Of a stretch of 13,720 bases of DNA, positions 1 through 7,473 are shown piece by piece. Position 1 is the first letter of the stretch. Each line of letters opens with the position of its first letter. This DNA is from Flavobacterium sp. (GTDB lineage: Bacteria; Bacteroidota; Bacteroidia; Flavobacteriales; Flavobacteriaceae): positions 1 through 13,720 of the forward strand of contig JANJWE010000228.1 of NCBI GenBank assembly GCA_024709705.1, read 5' to 3'. The position numbers and the translations under genes were made by a program. The notes beneath the pieces were generated by a model. The model saw only the letters and a list, made by a program, of their open reading frames with translations. It was not told where the DNA came from and searched no databases.

Positions 1-41
1 GAATTATGAATTCAGTAGAAATGGCCCAATTGAAGCAATGA
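1..41 (+). CDS. 3' end of an upstream gene (partial)
   Basis: The third forward frame is open from the left edge and stops at TGA 39-41, giving a tail that ends in NSVEMAQLKQ. Its stop overlaps the first batA start codon in an ATGA arrangement, which is typical of translational coupling and is also seen at batB/batC. In Bacteroidota the gene before batA is usually a DUF58 protein or a small membrane protein of the same operon, but twelve residues are too few to tell. The batA frame is also open to the left edge, so this call rests only on the overlap pattern and on where BatA proteins normally begin. Confidence 0.4.
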   Translation, partial: IMNSVEMAQLKQ

Positions 42-1042
42 TGGAAAATATCACCTTTTTACATCCGCAGTTTTTTTGGTTGTTTACCCTTTTACCGGTT
101 GCAATCGCTTGGTATGTTTGGAAAAGAAATAAACAAACCGCTACGTTAAAAGTGAGTTCTTTGAAAGGTTTCAAAGTAAAAGGTTCCATTCTCTCCAAAT
201 TAAAGCCTATACTTTTTGTGATGAGAATGTTGGCTTTAAGTGCCATAATTGTTGCTTTAGCTCGCCCCAGAACGGTGGATGTAAGCAACAAAACCAAAAC
301 CACACGCGGAATTGATATTGTGATGGCTACAGACGTTTCGGGAAGTATGTTGGCCAAAGATTTAAAACCCAATCGATTAGAATCACTAAAAAAAGTAGCA
401 GCCAATTTTGTGAACGATCGACCCAATGACCGTTTCGGAATTGTGGTGTATGCCGCCGAAAGTTACACCAAAACTCCCGTAACGAGTGACAAATCAATTG
501 TGATTGATGCCATCAAAAGCATTAAGTATGATAACGTGTTGAAAGACGGAACCGGAATCGGAATGGGATTGGCAACTGCCGTAAATCGATTAAAAGACAG
601 TAAAGCCAAAAGCAGAGTTGTTATTTTATTAACCGATGGGGTTAATAATGCCGGATTTATTGAACCGGAAACCGCTGCCGATATTGCCAGAGAATATGGT
701 ATAAAAGTATACACCATTGGAATTGGAACCAACGGAATGGCTGAATCACCCTATGCTTATGCTCCTAATGGGGGTTTTTTATACCGCATGATGCCCGTTG
801 AAATTGACGAAGCCCTTATGAAAAGTATTGCCAAAAAAACAGACGGGAAATATTTTAGAGCCACAAGTAACAGTAAGTTAAAAGAAATTTATGACGAAAT
901 CAACCAGTTGGAAACCACCGAAATTGAAGAACAGAAATTCTACAATTACGATGAGAAGTTTCGTCCGTTGATTTGGATTGCCGGTTTATTATTGTTAATT
1001 GAAATAATTTTAAGACAAACCATTTTTAGAGGTTTTATATAA
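38..1042 (+). CDS. batA: BatA, membrane-anchored von Willebrand A protein
   Basis: This is a 334-residue protein of the Bat (aerotolerance) cluster. Hydrophobic segments at about residues 11-27 and 58-75 and a C-terminal one at about 311-327 anchor it in the inner membrane. Between them lies a von Willebrand A domain with a complete metal-ion-dependent adhesion site: DVSGS at residues 99-103, Thr172 in the DGTGIGMGL stretch, and Asp200 in LLTDG. The N-terminal pattern (FLHPQFFWLF, then a charged YVWKRNK) is typical of BatA/BatB. Two consecutive ATG codons (38 and 41) could serve as the start; 38 gives the ATGA overlap with the preceding stop. The gene is one base from batB. By family knowledge it is thought to act with BatB-E and MoxR in envelope stress or aerotolerance, but the biochemical role is unsettled. 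Family assignment is secure. Confidence 0.93.
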   Translation: MMENITFLHPQFFWLFTLLPVAIAWYVWKRNKQTATLKVSSLKGFKVKGSILSKLKPILFVMRMLALSAIIVALARPRTVDVSNKTKTTRGIDIVMATDVSGSMLAKDLKPNRLESLKKVAANFVNDRPNDRFGIVVYAAESYTKTPVTSDKSIVIDAIKSIKYDNVLKDGTGIGMGLATAVNRLKDSKAKSRVVILLTDGVNNAGFIEPETAADIAREYGIKVYTIGIGTNGMAESPYAYAPNGGFLYRMMPVEIDEALMKSIAKKTDGKYFRATSNSKLKEIYDEINQLETTEIEEQKFYNYDEKFRPLIWIAGLLLLIEIILRQTIFRGFI

Positions 1043-1043
1043 G

Positions 1044-2087
1044 ATGTATTCACAAATAGACGAAAAAATATATTTGTACTTTTTAGCAGTTATCCCGCTG
1101 ATAATCTTGCTTTTTCTTTTCAATTTATATTGGAAACGAAAAAAGCAACGCGAATTTGGCGATGTTGAATTGGTTAAAAAATTAAGTCCTGAAAAATCGG
1201 TTTTCAAATCGGTTTTAAAGGTTTCGGTTTTGTTGTTGGCTTTGACTAGTTTGATTATCGCTTTAGCCAACCCGAAAATTGGTACCAAAATGGAAACGGT
1301 AAAACGAGAAGGTATCGACATTGTTTTTGCAATCGACGTTTCCAAAAGTATGCTGGCCGAAGATGTTGCTCCCAGTCGATTGGACAAAACCAAACAGATT
1401 GTTTCGCAAATCATCAATCAATTGGGAAGCGACCGTATTGGAATGGTAGCCTATGCCGGAAGAGCTTTCCCTGTTTTGCCAATTACAACGGATTATGGCG
1501 TGGCAAAAATGTATTTGCAAGGCATGAATACCGATATGGTTTCTTCACAAGGAACTTCGTTGGAAGATGCCATCAAGTTATCGGCCAATTTTTTTGATAA
1601 AGGCAATGCAACCAATAAGTTAATCATTTTAGTTTCCGATGGCGAAGATCATTCCGAAGGCTATGAAGGAGCGATAGAAGAAGCGGTAAAAGTAAAAGCA
1701 AAGATTATTACGATTGGAGTTGGTACCGAAAAAGGAGGACCAATACCGTTAAAAAGAAATGGAGTTGTAGAAAGTTTTAAACGAGACCAAAATGATGAGG
1801 TAGTCGTGACAAAACTCAATCCCGAAATTCTGAAAGAAATTGGAAAAGGAACCAAAGGCGGTTATGTGTATGGCGGAAACACTAAAGAAGTTTTAGATTT
1901 TGTTAAAAATGCCTTTGATAATATTGAAAAAACTGAATTTGAAACCACACAAGTAGCCGATTTTCAATCGCAGTTTCAATGGTTTTTAGGAATAGCGTTT
2001 GTGCTTTTGTTTTTGGATATTTTCTTATTGGAAAGAAAAACAAAATGGATTAGTAAGTTGAACTTATTTAACGAAAAGGAATCATGA
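1044..2087 (+). CDS. batB: BatB, membrane-anchored von Willebrand A protein
   Basis: This 347-residue paralogue of BatA has the same layout: a membrane segment at about residues 11-28, a second at about 57-75, a von Willebrand A domain, and a C-terminal membrane segment at about 313-330. The metal site is intact, with DVSKS at 98-102, Thr171 in SSQGTSLEDA, and Asp199 in LVSDGED. The ATG lies one base after the batA stop, and the TGA stop overlaps the batC start by four bases, so the genes are probably translationally coupled. The N-terminus differs from BatA and the distance between the metal motifs is nearly identical, which supports an old duplication rather than a recent one. BatB is expected to pair with BatA at the membrane; that is inferred from the family. 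Confidence 0.93.
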   Translation: MYSQIDEKIYLYFLAVIPLIILLFLFNLYWKRKKQREFGDVELVKKLSPEKSVFKSVLKVSVLLLALTSLIIALANPKIGTKMETVKREGIDIVFAIDVSKSMLAEDVAPSRLDKTKQIVSQIINQLGSDRIGMVAYAGRAFPVLPITTDYGVAKMYLQGMNTDMVSSQGTSLEDAIKLSANFFDKGNATNKLIILVSDGEDHSEGYEGAIEEAVKVKAKIITIGVGTEKGGPIPLKRNGVVESFKRDQNDEVVVTKLNPEILKEIGKGTKGGYVYGGNTKEVLDFVKNAFDNIEKTEFETTQVADFQSQFQWFLGIAFVLLFLDIFLLERKTKWISKLNLFNEKES

Positions 2088-2830
2088 AAAAGCTAGCTGT
2101 TTTAATCGGTTTACTTTGTTCGGTTTTTCTGTCAGCTCAAGAAAAAGAGAAGCAGGAAAAGGATAAAATTTTACCTAAAGCAAATGAAGCGTTTGCTGAA
2201 AAAAAGTATGTAGATGCCGAAGCTCAATATCGCATTTCCAATTCCAAAGGACTTTCGGGTTCCAAACCGGCATATAACTTAGGAAATTCAATTTACAGGC
2301 AAAATCAGTTTAGCGAATCAAAATTTGCCTATGCCAAAGCTATTGAAAAAGCAACCACTAAAGAAGAAAAACACAAAGCATGGCACAATTTGGGCAACGT
2401 TTTTATGAAGGAAAAACAATACAGTAAAGCCGTTGAAGCCTACAAAAATGCCTTGCGAAATAATCCATCTGATGAGCAAACCCGGTACAATTATGCTTTA
2501 GCAAAAGAGTATTTGAAGAATAATCCGGAAGACCCGAATAAAGACAAAAAAGAAGATAAAGAAGACCCGAAAAAAAATCAAGATAAAGACCAAAATCAAA
2601 AGCCTCAAAACGACAAAGAAAAAGAGGATAAACAAGACAAACAAGATAGTGATTCAGGTCAAAAAGACGAAAATAAAGACGGAAAACCCAAACCACAACC
2701 TTCCGGAATATCAAAAGGGAGTTTGCAAAATTTATTAGAAGCGGTTAATAACGAAGAGAAAAAAATTCAAGAAAAGGTTAATGCTCAAAAAGTTAAAGCG
2801 AAGTCCTCTCCAAATGAAAAAGATTGGTAA
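2084..2830 (+). CDS. batC: BatC, exported TPR protein with a charged linker
   Basis: The protein has 248 residues. A signal peptide (MKKLAVLIGLLCSVFLSAQ) is followed by TPR-like helices, with clear repeat signatures at about 62-90 (YNLGNSIYRQNQFSESK) and 98-130 (AWHNLGNVFMKEKQYSKAVEAY). Residues about 147-205 form a low-complexity stretch made almost only of Lys, Asp, Glu, Gln, Asn and Pro, probably disordered. A short helical tail follows. There is a Cys in the signal peptide but the residues before it do not form a lipobox, so cleavage by signal peptidase I is more likely. TPR domains mediate protein contacts, so BatC is expected to be a periplasmic scaffold of the Bat complex. The four-base overlap with batB and the six-base gap before the GTG upstream of batD place it inside the operon. 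Confidence 0.88.
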   Translation: MKKLAVLIGLLCSVFLSAQEKEKQEKDKILPKANEAFAEKKYVDAEAQYRISNSKGLSGSKPAYNLGNSIYRQNQFSESKFAYAKAIEKATTKEEKHKAWHNLGNVFMKEKQYSKAVEAYKNALRNNPSDEQTRYNYALAKEYLKNNPEDPNKDKKEDKEDPKKNQDKDQNQKPQNDKEKEDKQDKQDSDSGQKDENKDGKPKPQPSGISKGSLQNLLEAVNNEEKKIQEKVNAQKVKAKSSPNEKDW

Positions 2831-2845
2831 AAAGAAGTGCATAAA

Positions 2846-4606
2846 ATGAAAAGGTATATTTTAATATTTTTGATCAGTTTACAAGGGCTTTATGCCCAAG
2901 TTCAATTTGATGCCAAGGCAAGTAAAACGTCTTTGGGTTTAAACGAACGATTGCGAATTGATTTCACTATGAATGTCGATGGCGATAATTTTGTACCACC
3001 AACATTTGAAGGTTTTCGTTTATTAGCCGGTCCAAGTCAGCAAGTAAGTCAGTCTTGGGTAAACGGGAAAAGTTCATTCAACAAAACCTATTCGTATTAC
3101 ATATTACCCTTACAAAAAGGAAATTTGACCATTAAGCAAGCCTCAATTGAGTACAATGGTCAAGTCTACAAAACAACACCCATTACCGTGAAAGTTACCG
3201 ATGCGGTTGAACAACCTCGCGACCCAAATGACAATTCTGTATCTATAAACGACGCATTGCATTTGGTTGCCGAAGTAAGTAAAACCAATCCCTATCTGAA
3301 CGAACCCATTACGGTGGTTTACAAATTGTATTTTAGTCACAATATCGGAATCACCAATTGGAGGGAATTAGACAAACCCAAATACAATGACTTTTGGAGT
3401 CAAAATATAGACATTAAACAATTAGTAGCCGAAGAAGGAACCTATAATGGAGAACGTTTTCGCTATGTAGTGCTTCGTAAAACCGTTTTATATCCTCAAA
3501 AATCAGGGAAATTGGAAATTGAACCCCTTTCTTTGGATATAGATGTGGAATTGCCTACCAATCGTCGTAATATTTTTGGTCAAGTGATGTTAACAAAAGA
3601 TCACAAACGCGTTTCTGCCGGAACAAAAATCATCAATGTAAAACCACTTCCGGAAAATGGAAAACCTTCTGATTTTTCGGGAGCTGTTGGTAAATTCGAT
3701 TTCAAAGTAATCCCTTCTAAAACCACTTTAAAAAATGGAGAAAGCATGGATTTGGAAGTAAGTGTATCCGGAACGGGAAATTTAAAATTATTCAGTTTAC
3801 CTAAATTAGTTGTTCCTACAGCTTTGGAAATGTATGATCCGGTTTATACCGAAAATGTGAATACGCCTTTAAGTGGAATGAACGGTAAAATTTCCGACAA
3901 ATACACCATTATCCCTCAATTTAAAGGAAATTATACCATCAAACCGATGCAGTTTTCGTATTTCGATTTAGGAACATACAGCTATAAAACCATTACATCC
4001 AACGAAATTACCATTACTGTAATGGATGGTCCAACTTCGCCAAATGCCGGAAATACAAATCAAGATAATGCTTCGGTAGAGAAAAAAACAGTTTCAGCTC
4101 AAGATCAATTCAAGTTCATTCATTTGAAAACCAAATTATCGCAAATTAATAAAAAGGATTTCTTTGGTTCAACGACCTATTATGTTTTATTGGGAATTCC
4201 GTTTTTACTGATACCATTTATTATTTTGTTTAAGAAGAAAAAAGAAGCAATCGATGGTGATGTGATTGGTAATAAGTTGAAAATGAATAATAAATTGGCA
4301 AAGAAATATTTATCAGAAGCCAAAAAACAATTAGGAAACAAAGAGCCATTTTATGTGGCATTAGAAAAATCATTGCATAACTTTTTGAAAGCCAAATTGA
4401 AAATTGAAACCTCAGAAATGAGCAAAGAACGCATCAAAGAATTTTTAGCCAACAAAAAAGCCCAACCGGATACTATAGAAAAGTTTATTCAAATTACCGA
4501 AAATTGCGAGTTGGCACGTTATGCCCCTTTTTCTGATGTGGCTATGCAAAATGATTTTGATAAGGCAGCGGAAGTGATTTCTGAATTAGAAAAACAAATT
4601 TCATAA
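2846..4606 (+). CDS. batD: BatD, exported membrane protein of the Bat complex
   Basis: The protein has 586 residues from the ATG at 2846. An in-frame GTG at 2837 would add three residues (MHK), but the ATG gives a cleaner signal peptide (MKRYILIFLISLQGLYAQ), so I prefer it. The exported part (about 18-440) is predicted to be beta-rich and repeats a family pattern of aromatic and glycine motifs: LPLQKGNLTIKQASIEYNG near 87-105, LYPQKSGKLEIEPLSLDI near 215-232, GTGNLKLFSLPKL near 309-321, and IIPQFKGNYTIKPMQFSYFD near 355-374. A single membrane helix (about 444-462) is followed by Lys residues and a mainly helical cytoplasmic domain of about 120 residues. This matches the oxygen-tolerance BatD family. 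It lies 15 bases after batC and 10 bases before batE. Confidence 0.9.
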   Translation: MKRYILIFLISLQGLYAQVQFDAKASKTSLGLNERLRIDFTMNVDGDNFVPPTFEGFRLLAGPSQQVSQSWVNGKSSFNKTYSYYILPLQKGNLTIKQASIEYNGQVYKTTPITVKVTDAVEQPRDPNDNSVSINDALHLVAEVSKTNPYLNEPITVVYKLYFSHNIGITNWRELDKPKYNDFWSQNIDIKQLVAEEGTYNGERFRYVVLRKTVLYPQKSGKLEIEPLSLDIDVELPTNRRNIFGQVMLTKDHKRVSAGTKIINVKPLPENGKPSDFSGAVGKFDFKVIPSKTTLKNGESMDLEVSVSGTGNLKLFSLPKLVVPTALEMYDPVYTENVNTPLSGMNGKISDKYTIIPQFKGNYTIKPMQFSYFDLGTYSYKTITSNEITITVMDGPTSPNAGNTNQDNASVEKKTVSAQDQFKFIHLKTKLSQINKKDFFGSTTYYVLLGIPFLLIPFIILFKKKKEAIDGDVIGNKLKMNNKLAKKYLSEAKKQLGNKEPFYVALEKSLHNFLKAKLKIETSEMSKERIKEFLANKKAQPDTIEKFIQITENCELARYAPFSDVAMQNDFDKAAEVISELEKQIS

Positions 4607-4616
4607 CATCAAGACC

Positions 4617-5360
4617 ATGAAAAACTGCATCTATATTTTTCTCTTGCTCACCCAAACCTTTTGGGCTCAGAGTGTTTTTGATAAAGGAAACGAACACTAT
4701 CGAAAAGGCAATTATCAAGAAGCCATAAATGCTTACGAAAGTATAATTAAGGGAAAAAAAGAATCGTGTGATTTGTATTTTAATTTGGCCAACAGTTATT
4801 ATAAACTCAACCAAATTGCTCCTGCGATTTATTACTATGAAAAAGCACTTTTGATAAGTCCAAACGATAAAGACATTCAAAACAACCTAAAATTCGCTAA
4901 AAATAGCACGATTGATGATATTAAAACGGTTGAAAAGGTAGGATTTGAAAGAGCCTTGCGAAATTTTACAGAGTTGGTGCATTATAACACTTGGGGTTAT
5001 ATTTCGGTTGCATTAGCCGTCTTGTTTTTATTGTTTTTTATAGGTTATTATTTTTCGCAAACAAGTTTAGTCAAACGTATTTTCTTCTTGGGTATGTTTG
5101 TAATTCCGTTTTTGATAATAGCAGCTATTGGAGCGGCAATTTTTGAAAAAAATCTATATGAAACCGAACGTCCGGCGATTGTTTTTGCTGAGGTAATTTC
5201 AGTTAAAAATGAACCTCGTGAAAACGCAACCGATGCTTTCATTCTTCATGAAGGAACCAAAGTTTTTGTTTTGGAAACCGTTGAAAATTGGAAAAAAATT
5301 CAACTTACCGATGAAACGGAAGGATGGATTTTGAGCGAAGCCATCAAGGAGTTGAAGTAG
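4617..5360 (+). CDS. batE: BatE, TPR and SH3-domain membrane protein
   Basis: The protein has 247 residues. A signal peptide (to about residue 18, ending FWAQ) leads into two TPR units at about 19-48 and 53-84 (FNLANSYYKLNQIAPAIYYYEKAL). Two membrane helices follow at about 127-146 and 154-176. The C-terminal part (about 185-247) looks like a bacterial SH3 domain, judged by VISVKNEPRENATDAFILHEGTKV spread over 192-216, then the W-K-I-QL and EGWI motifs. With both helices in the membrane, the TPR and SH3 parts would both face the periplasm. It is the last gene of the Bat operon. The 3' end overlaps the oppositely oriented CvpA-family gene by 17 bases, so no separate terminator fits between them. 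Confidence 0.87.
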   Translation: MKNCIYIFLLLTQTFWAQSVFDKGNEHYRKGNYQEAINAYESIIKGKKESCDLYFNLANSYYKLNQIAPAIYYYEKALLISPNDKDIQNNLKFAKNSTIDDIKTVEKVGFERALRNFTELVHYNTWGYISVALAVLFLLFFIGYYFSQTSLVKRIFFLGMFVIPFLIIAAIGAAIFEKNLYETERPAIVFAEVISVKNEPRENATDAFILHEGTKVFVLETVENWKKIQLTDETEGWILSEAIKELK

Positions 5361-5859
5361 TTTCGTATTCTTTTTTCACATCATCAATCCAATTGGTAAC
5401 CATGGGCATTATAAAAGCGGCAGTGTCTAAAATGGGTCGGTAAAAAATAGACTTGTCTTGTTTCTCTTTAGAAATCAATTGGTTGTCAAGATTTATTTTT
5501 TGAATTAAATTCAATACAATTCCAATTAACAAAGCGGTTTTTAGAACACTAAATATACCGCCACCTAATTTATTTGCCCAACCTAAAAAAGCAAAATCAG
5601 CAATTTTTGTAAAGATTTTGGCTAATAAATGAACGCCAATTACAACCAAAATTAAGGTCAGTACAAAAGCTGTAATTTGAATGGTTTGCGGATTCCAATT
5701 GACAAAATCTTCTAAAAAACCTTTCATCACATACGAAAATTTAATCGCCAAAAAAACACCTAAAATAAATGAAATGATGGAAGCAATTTCAACAAATAAT
5801 CCGTTTTTAATGCCGTAATACAATCCAATAATCAATAAAATACCAATAGCAATATCCAT
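5344..5859 (-). CDS. CvpA-family inner-membrane protein
   Basis: This 171-residue protein has four hydrophobic segments at about residues 3-19, 23-42, 62-84 and 103-122, a short mostly polar tail, and the CvpA-family signature around the fourth helix (NKLGGGIFSVLKTALLIGIVL, about 96-116). The first helix also fits the family (MDIAIGILLIIGLYYGIKNG). CvpA was named for colicin V production in E. coli; homologues are broadly conserved membrane proteins whose role is not well defined, with proposed links to envelope maintenance. The gene is convergent with batE and divergent from the small gene at 5979. I see no convincing -7 box on this strand in the 62 bases upstream of its start. Family assignment is good; function is open. 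Confidence 0.8.
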   Translation of the reverse strand: MDIAIGILLIIGLYYGIKNGLFVEIASIISFILGVFLAIKFSYVMKGFLEDFVNWNPQTIQITAFVLTLILVVIGVHLLAKIFTKIADFAFLGWANKLGGGIFSVLKTALLIGIVLNLIQKINLDNQLISKEKQDKSIFYRPILDTAAFIMPMVTNWIDDVKKEYETTSTP

Positions 5860-5916
5860 TTATAAAAAATATAGTTCACTAAAGTACTAATTTCAGATAA
5901 ATAGTATGCAACTTCT

Positions 5917-5924
5917 TATCTTTG
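5917..5924 (+). promoter_or_regulatory. Bacteroidota -7 promoter box before the small gene at 5979
   Basis: TATCTTTG matches the TAnnTTTG consensus recognised by the Bacteroidota primary sigma factor. Transcription would start near 5929, leaving a leader of about 50 bases to the ATG at 5979. No convincing TTG at the -33 position is visible. The box contains the TTG at 5922, which rules that codon out as the translation start if the promoter is real. Confidence 0.6.
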
Positions 5925-5978
5925 CAAAAAATAAAAGAAGATTATAAAACGAATAAAAATACTTCTGTATTCCCACTT

Positions 5979-6335
5979 ATGTCAAGAGATATACAATTAA
6001 AAGAACGTTGGGATAACGTTGTCACTATACTATCCAATCAATTTGCCGACGGTGATGAACTCGACCTTGATGCTATCATTTATCTTATTGGCGTACAAGA
6101 ATTAGGTAAAGTAAAACAAACCTTTAAAAAAGACGAAAAAATCAATTTGATGCACATAGCCATTTGTCGTTTACTCGAACCTTATGGTTATTACGAATTC
6201 GATTTTTATGATAACGACGGTTGGCCACATTACAAAGTTAAAGAAGAACTTCCGCCTCTAAAAGCCGGTGAACAAACGGTTTTGATGAAGGAAGCCATTG
6301 TGCATTATTTTTTGGAGAATGAGTTAATTAAATAG
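5979..6335 (+). CDS. Conserved small protein of unknown function upstream of pheS
   Basis: I prefer the ATG at 5979 (118 residues, MSRDIQLKERWDNVV...). The frame extends upstream to a TTG at 5922, but that codon is inside the -7 box, and the extra 19 residues are Lys/Asn-rich and unlike a protein core. The product is acidic, has no signal peptide or membrane segment, and is predicted mostly helical; its C-terminal half contains an aromatic cluster (YGYYEFDFYDNDGWPHY, about 84-100). I do not recognise a named domain. It lies 83 bases before pheS, which has its own promoter box, so co-transcription is possible but not required. From memory, similar short proteins occur in other flavobacteria; I could not check this. 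Confidence 0.75.
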   Translation: MSRDIQLKERWDNVVTILSNQFADGDELDLDAIIYLIGVQELGKVKQTFKKDEKINLMHIAICRLLEPYGYYEFDFYDNDGWPHYKVKEELPPLKAGEQTVLMKEAIVHYFLENELIK

Positions 6336-6362
6336 TTTTTAGTTTTTGATAAAAACACCCAT

Positions 6363-6383
6363 CTTCCAACTCCCAACTCCCAA
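6363..6383. repeat. Three-copy 7-base tandem repeat at the pheS promoter
   Basis: CTTCCAA, CTCCCAA and CTCCCAA lie head to tail, immediately followed by CTTTTT. The element ends nine bases before the pheS -7 box, so it covers the place where the -33 contact would be. Its complement is G-rich: counting the CCC at 6358-6360, the - strand carries four runs of two or three G separated by 4-5 bases. Confidence 0.75.
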
Positions 6384-6391
6384 CTTTTTCC

Positions 6392-6399
6392 TAAATTTG
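6392..6399 (+). promoter_or_regulatory. pheS: Bacteroidota -7 promoter box for pheS
   Basis: TAAATTTG fits TAnnTTTG exactly and ends 19 bases before the pheS ATG. Transcription would begin near 6404, giving a leader of about 15 bases. This is too short for a classic leader-peptide attenuator of the kind used for pheST in E. coli. No clear -33 TTG is present; a C-rich tandem repeat occupies that position. Confidence 0.62.
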
Positions 6400-6418
6400 C
6401 ACCTTTACAGCACGAACG

Positions 6419-7438
6419 ATGATAGATAAGATAAAAGAATACATTGGCGAAGCACAAGCTTTTCAAACGGATAATAAGGAAACTCTTGAACAATTCCGAA
6501 TTAAATTTTTAGGAAGCAAAGGTTTGTTGAAAGAATTGTTTGCCGAATTTAAAAATGTTCCCAACGAGCAGAAAAAAGAATTCGGTCAGGTAATCAATAC
6601 GTTGAAAAACACCGCAGAGGAAAAAGTAAAATCCATTCAGGAATTGCTGGAAAGCAAAGAAGAATCGGTAGGTGTTTTTGGGGATTTAACACGTCCGGGA
6701 GAACCCTTTCCGGTAGGTTCACGTCATCCTATTTCGTTGGTAAAAAACCAAATTATTGATATTTTTTCTACTATTGGATTCAATGTTTCCGAAGGTCCGG
6801 AAATTGAAGACGATTGGCATAATTTTACCGCGTTAAATCTTCCGGAATACCATCCGGCAAGAGATATGCAGGACACGTTTTTTATTCAGACGAATCCTGA
6901 TGTGTTGTTGCGTACACACACTTCATCGGTTCAAGTGCGATACATGGAAAACAACAAACCGCCTATCAGAACCATTTCTCCGGGAAGAGTTTTCCGTAAT
7001 GAAGCGGTTTCTTCCCGTTCACATTGTATTTTCCATCAAGTGGAAGGCTTGTATATTGACAAAGATGTTTCGTTTGCCGATTTAAAGCAAACACTTTTAT
7101 ATTTCACGAAAGAGATGTTCGGCAAGTCAAAAATTCGTTTACGGCCTTCGTATTTTCCTTTTACCGAACCGAGTGCTGAGGTGGACATATATTGGGGTTT
7201 AAAAACCGAAACCGATTACCGCATCACCAAAGGAACCGGTTGGTTGGAAATCATGGGTTGCGGAATGGTTGACCCTAATGTATTGAAAAACTGCGGCATC
7301 AATCCGGATGAATACAATGGTTTTGCCTTTGGTATGGGAATCGAACGTATTGCCATGCTTTTATACCAAATTGGCGATATCCGAATGTTTTATGAAAATG
7401 ATGTTCGGTTTTTAGAACAATTTAAAACGAGTATATAA
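6419..7438 (+). CDS. pheS: Phenylalanyl-tRNA synthetase alpha subunit
   Basis: PheS, with PheT, forms the heterotetramer that charges tRNA-Phe with phenylalanine in the cytoplasm. The 339-residue product is full length. An N-terminal helical coiled-coil region (about 1-85), which binds tRNA, precedes the class II synthetase core. Motif 1 lies around [21 protein letters not shown] (120-140), with the conserved [10 protein letters not shown] at 145-154. Motif 2 is around [20 protein letters not shown] (192-211), and motif 3 is [13 protein letters not shown] (302-314). The residue equivalent to E. coli Ala294, which gates the amino acid pocket, appears as the wild-type Ala in GFAFGMG. pheT is not adjacent in this window, so the two subunits are encoded separately here. 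The ATG at 6419 is the obvious start. Confidence 0.97.
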   Translation: MIDKIKEYIGEAQAFQTDNKETLEQFRIKFLGSKGLLKELFAEFKNVPNEQKKEFGQVINTLKNTAEEKVKSIQELLESKEESVGVFGDLTRPGEPFPVGSRHPISLVKNQIIDIFSTIGFNVSEGPEIEDDWHNFTALNLPEYHPARDMQDTFFIQTNPDVLLRTHTSSVQVRYMENNKPPIRTISPGRVFRNEAVSSRSHCIFHQVEGLYIDKDVSFADLKQTLLYFTKEMFGKSKIRLRPSYFPFTEPSAEVDIYWGLKTETDYRITKGTGWLEIMGCGMVDPNVLKNCGINPDEYNGFAFGMGIERIAMLLYQIGDIRMFYENDVRFLEQFKTSI

Positions 7439-7446
7439 TTTTAATA

Positions 7447-7465
7447 TTAAACCTGTCAGGTTTAA
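7447..7465. repeat. 19-base palindrome between pheS and the next gene
   Basis: TTAAACCTG and CAGGTTTAA are exact reverse complements around a single T at 7456. As RNA this would fold to a short hairpin of about seven pairs. A run of four A, not T, follows on the + strand, so it does not look like an intrinsic terminator in the + direction. It could be a protein-binding site, a hairpin affecting mRNA decay, or a dispersed repeat. Confidence 0.8.
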
Positions 7466-7473
7466 AAGTCTTC

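Noticed and set aside
4..426. Long antisense open frame opposite batA, with similar ones opposite batB, batC, batD and the fusion enzyme.
   Set aside because: Each lies wholly inside a gene with strong domain evidence, has no promoter box, and its composition reflects reverse reading of the real codons.
2114..2122. Possible lipoprotein signal in BatC because of a Cys in the signal peptide.
   Set aside because: The residues before the Cys (GLL) do not fit the lipobox, and a normal cleavage site follows at SAQ.
2837..2845. GTG start for batD giving MHKMKRY.
   Set aside because: The ATG at 2846 gives a standard signal peptide and avoids a rarer start codon; the difference is only three residues.
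5866..5873. TATATTTT on the - strand as a -7 box for the CvpA-family gene.
   Set aside because: It ends only six bases before the start codon and lacks the final G; in AT-rich DNA this match is expected by chance.
6342..6356. Hairpin GTTTTT-GAT-AAAAAC after the small gene before pheS.
   Set aside because: The stem is almost only A-T pairs with a three-base loop, and no T-run follows, so it is too weak to call a terminator.
6900..7085. Short + strand open frame inside pheS.
   Set aside because: It overlaps the class II synthetase core in another frame and has no recognisable features of its own.
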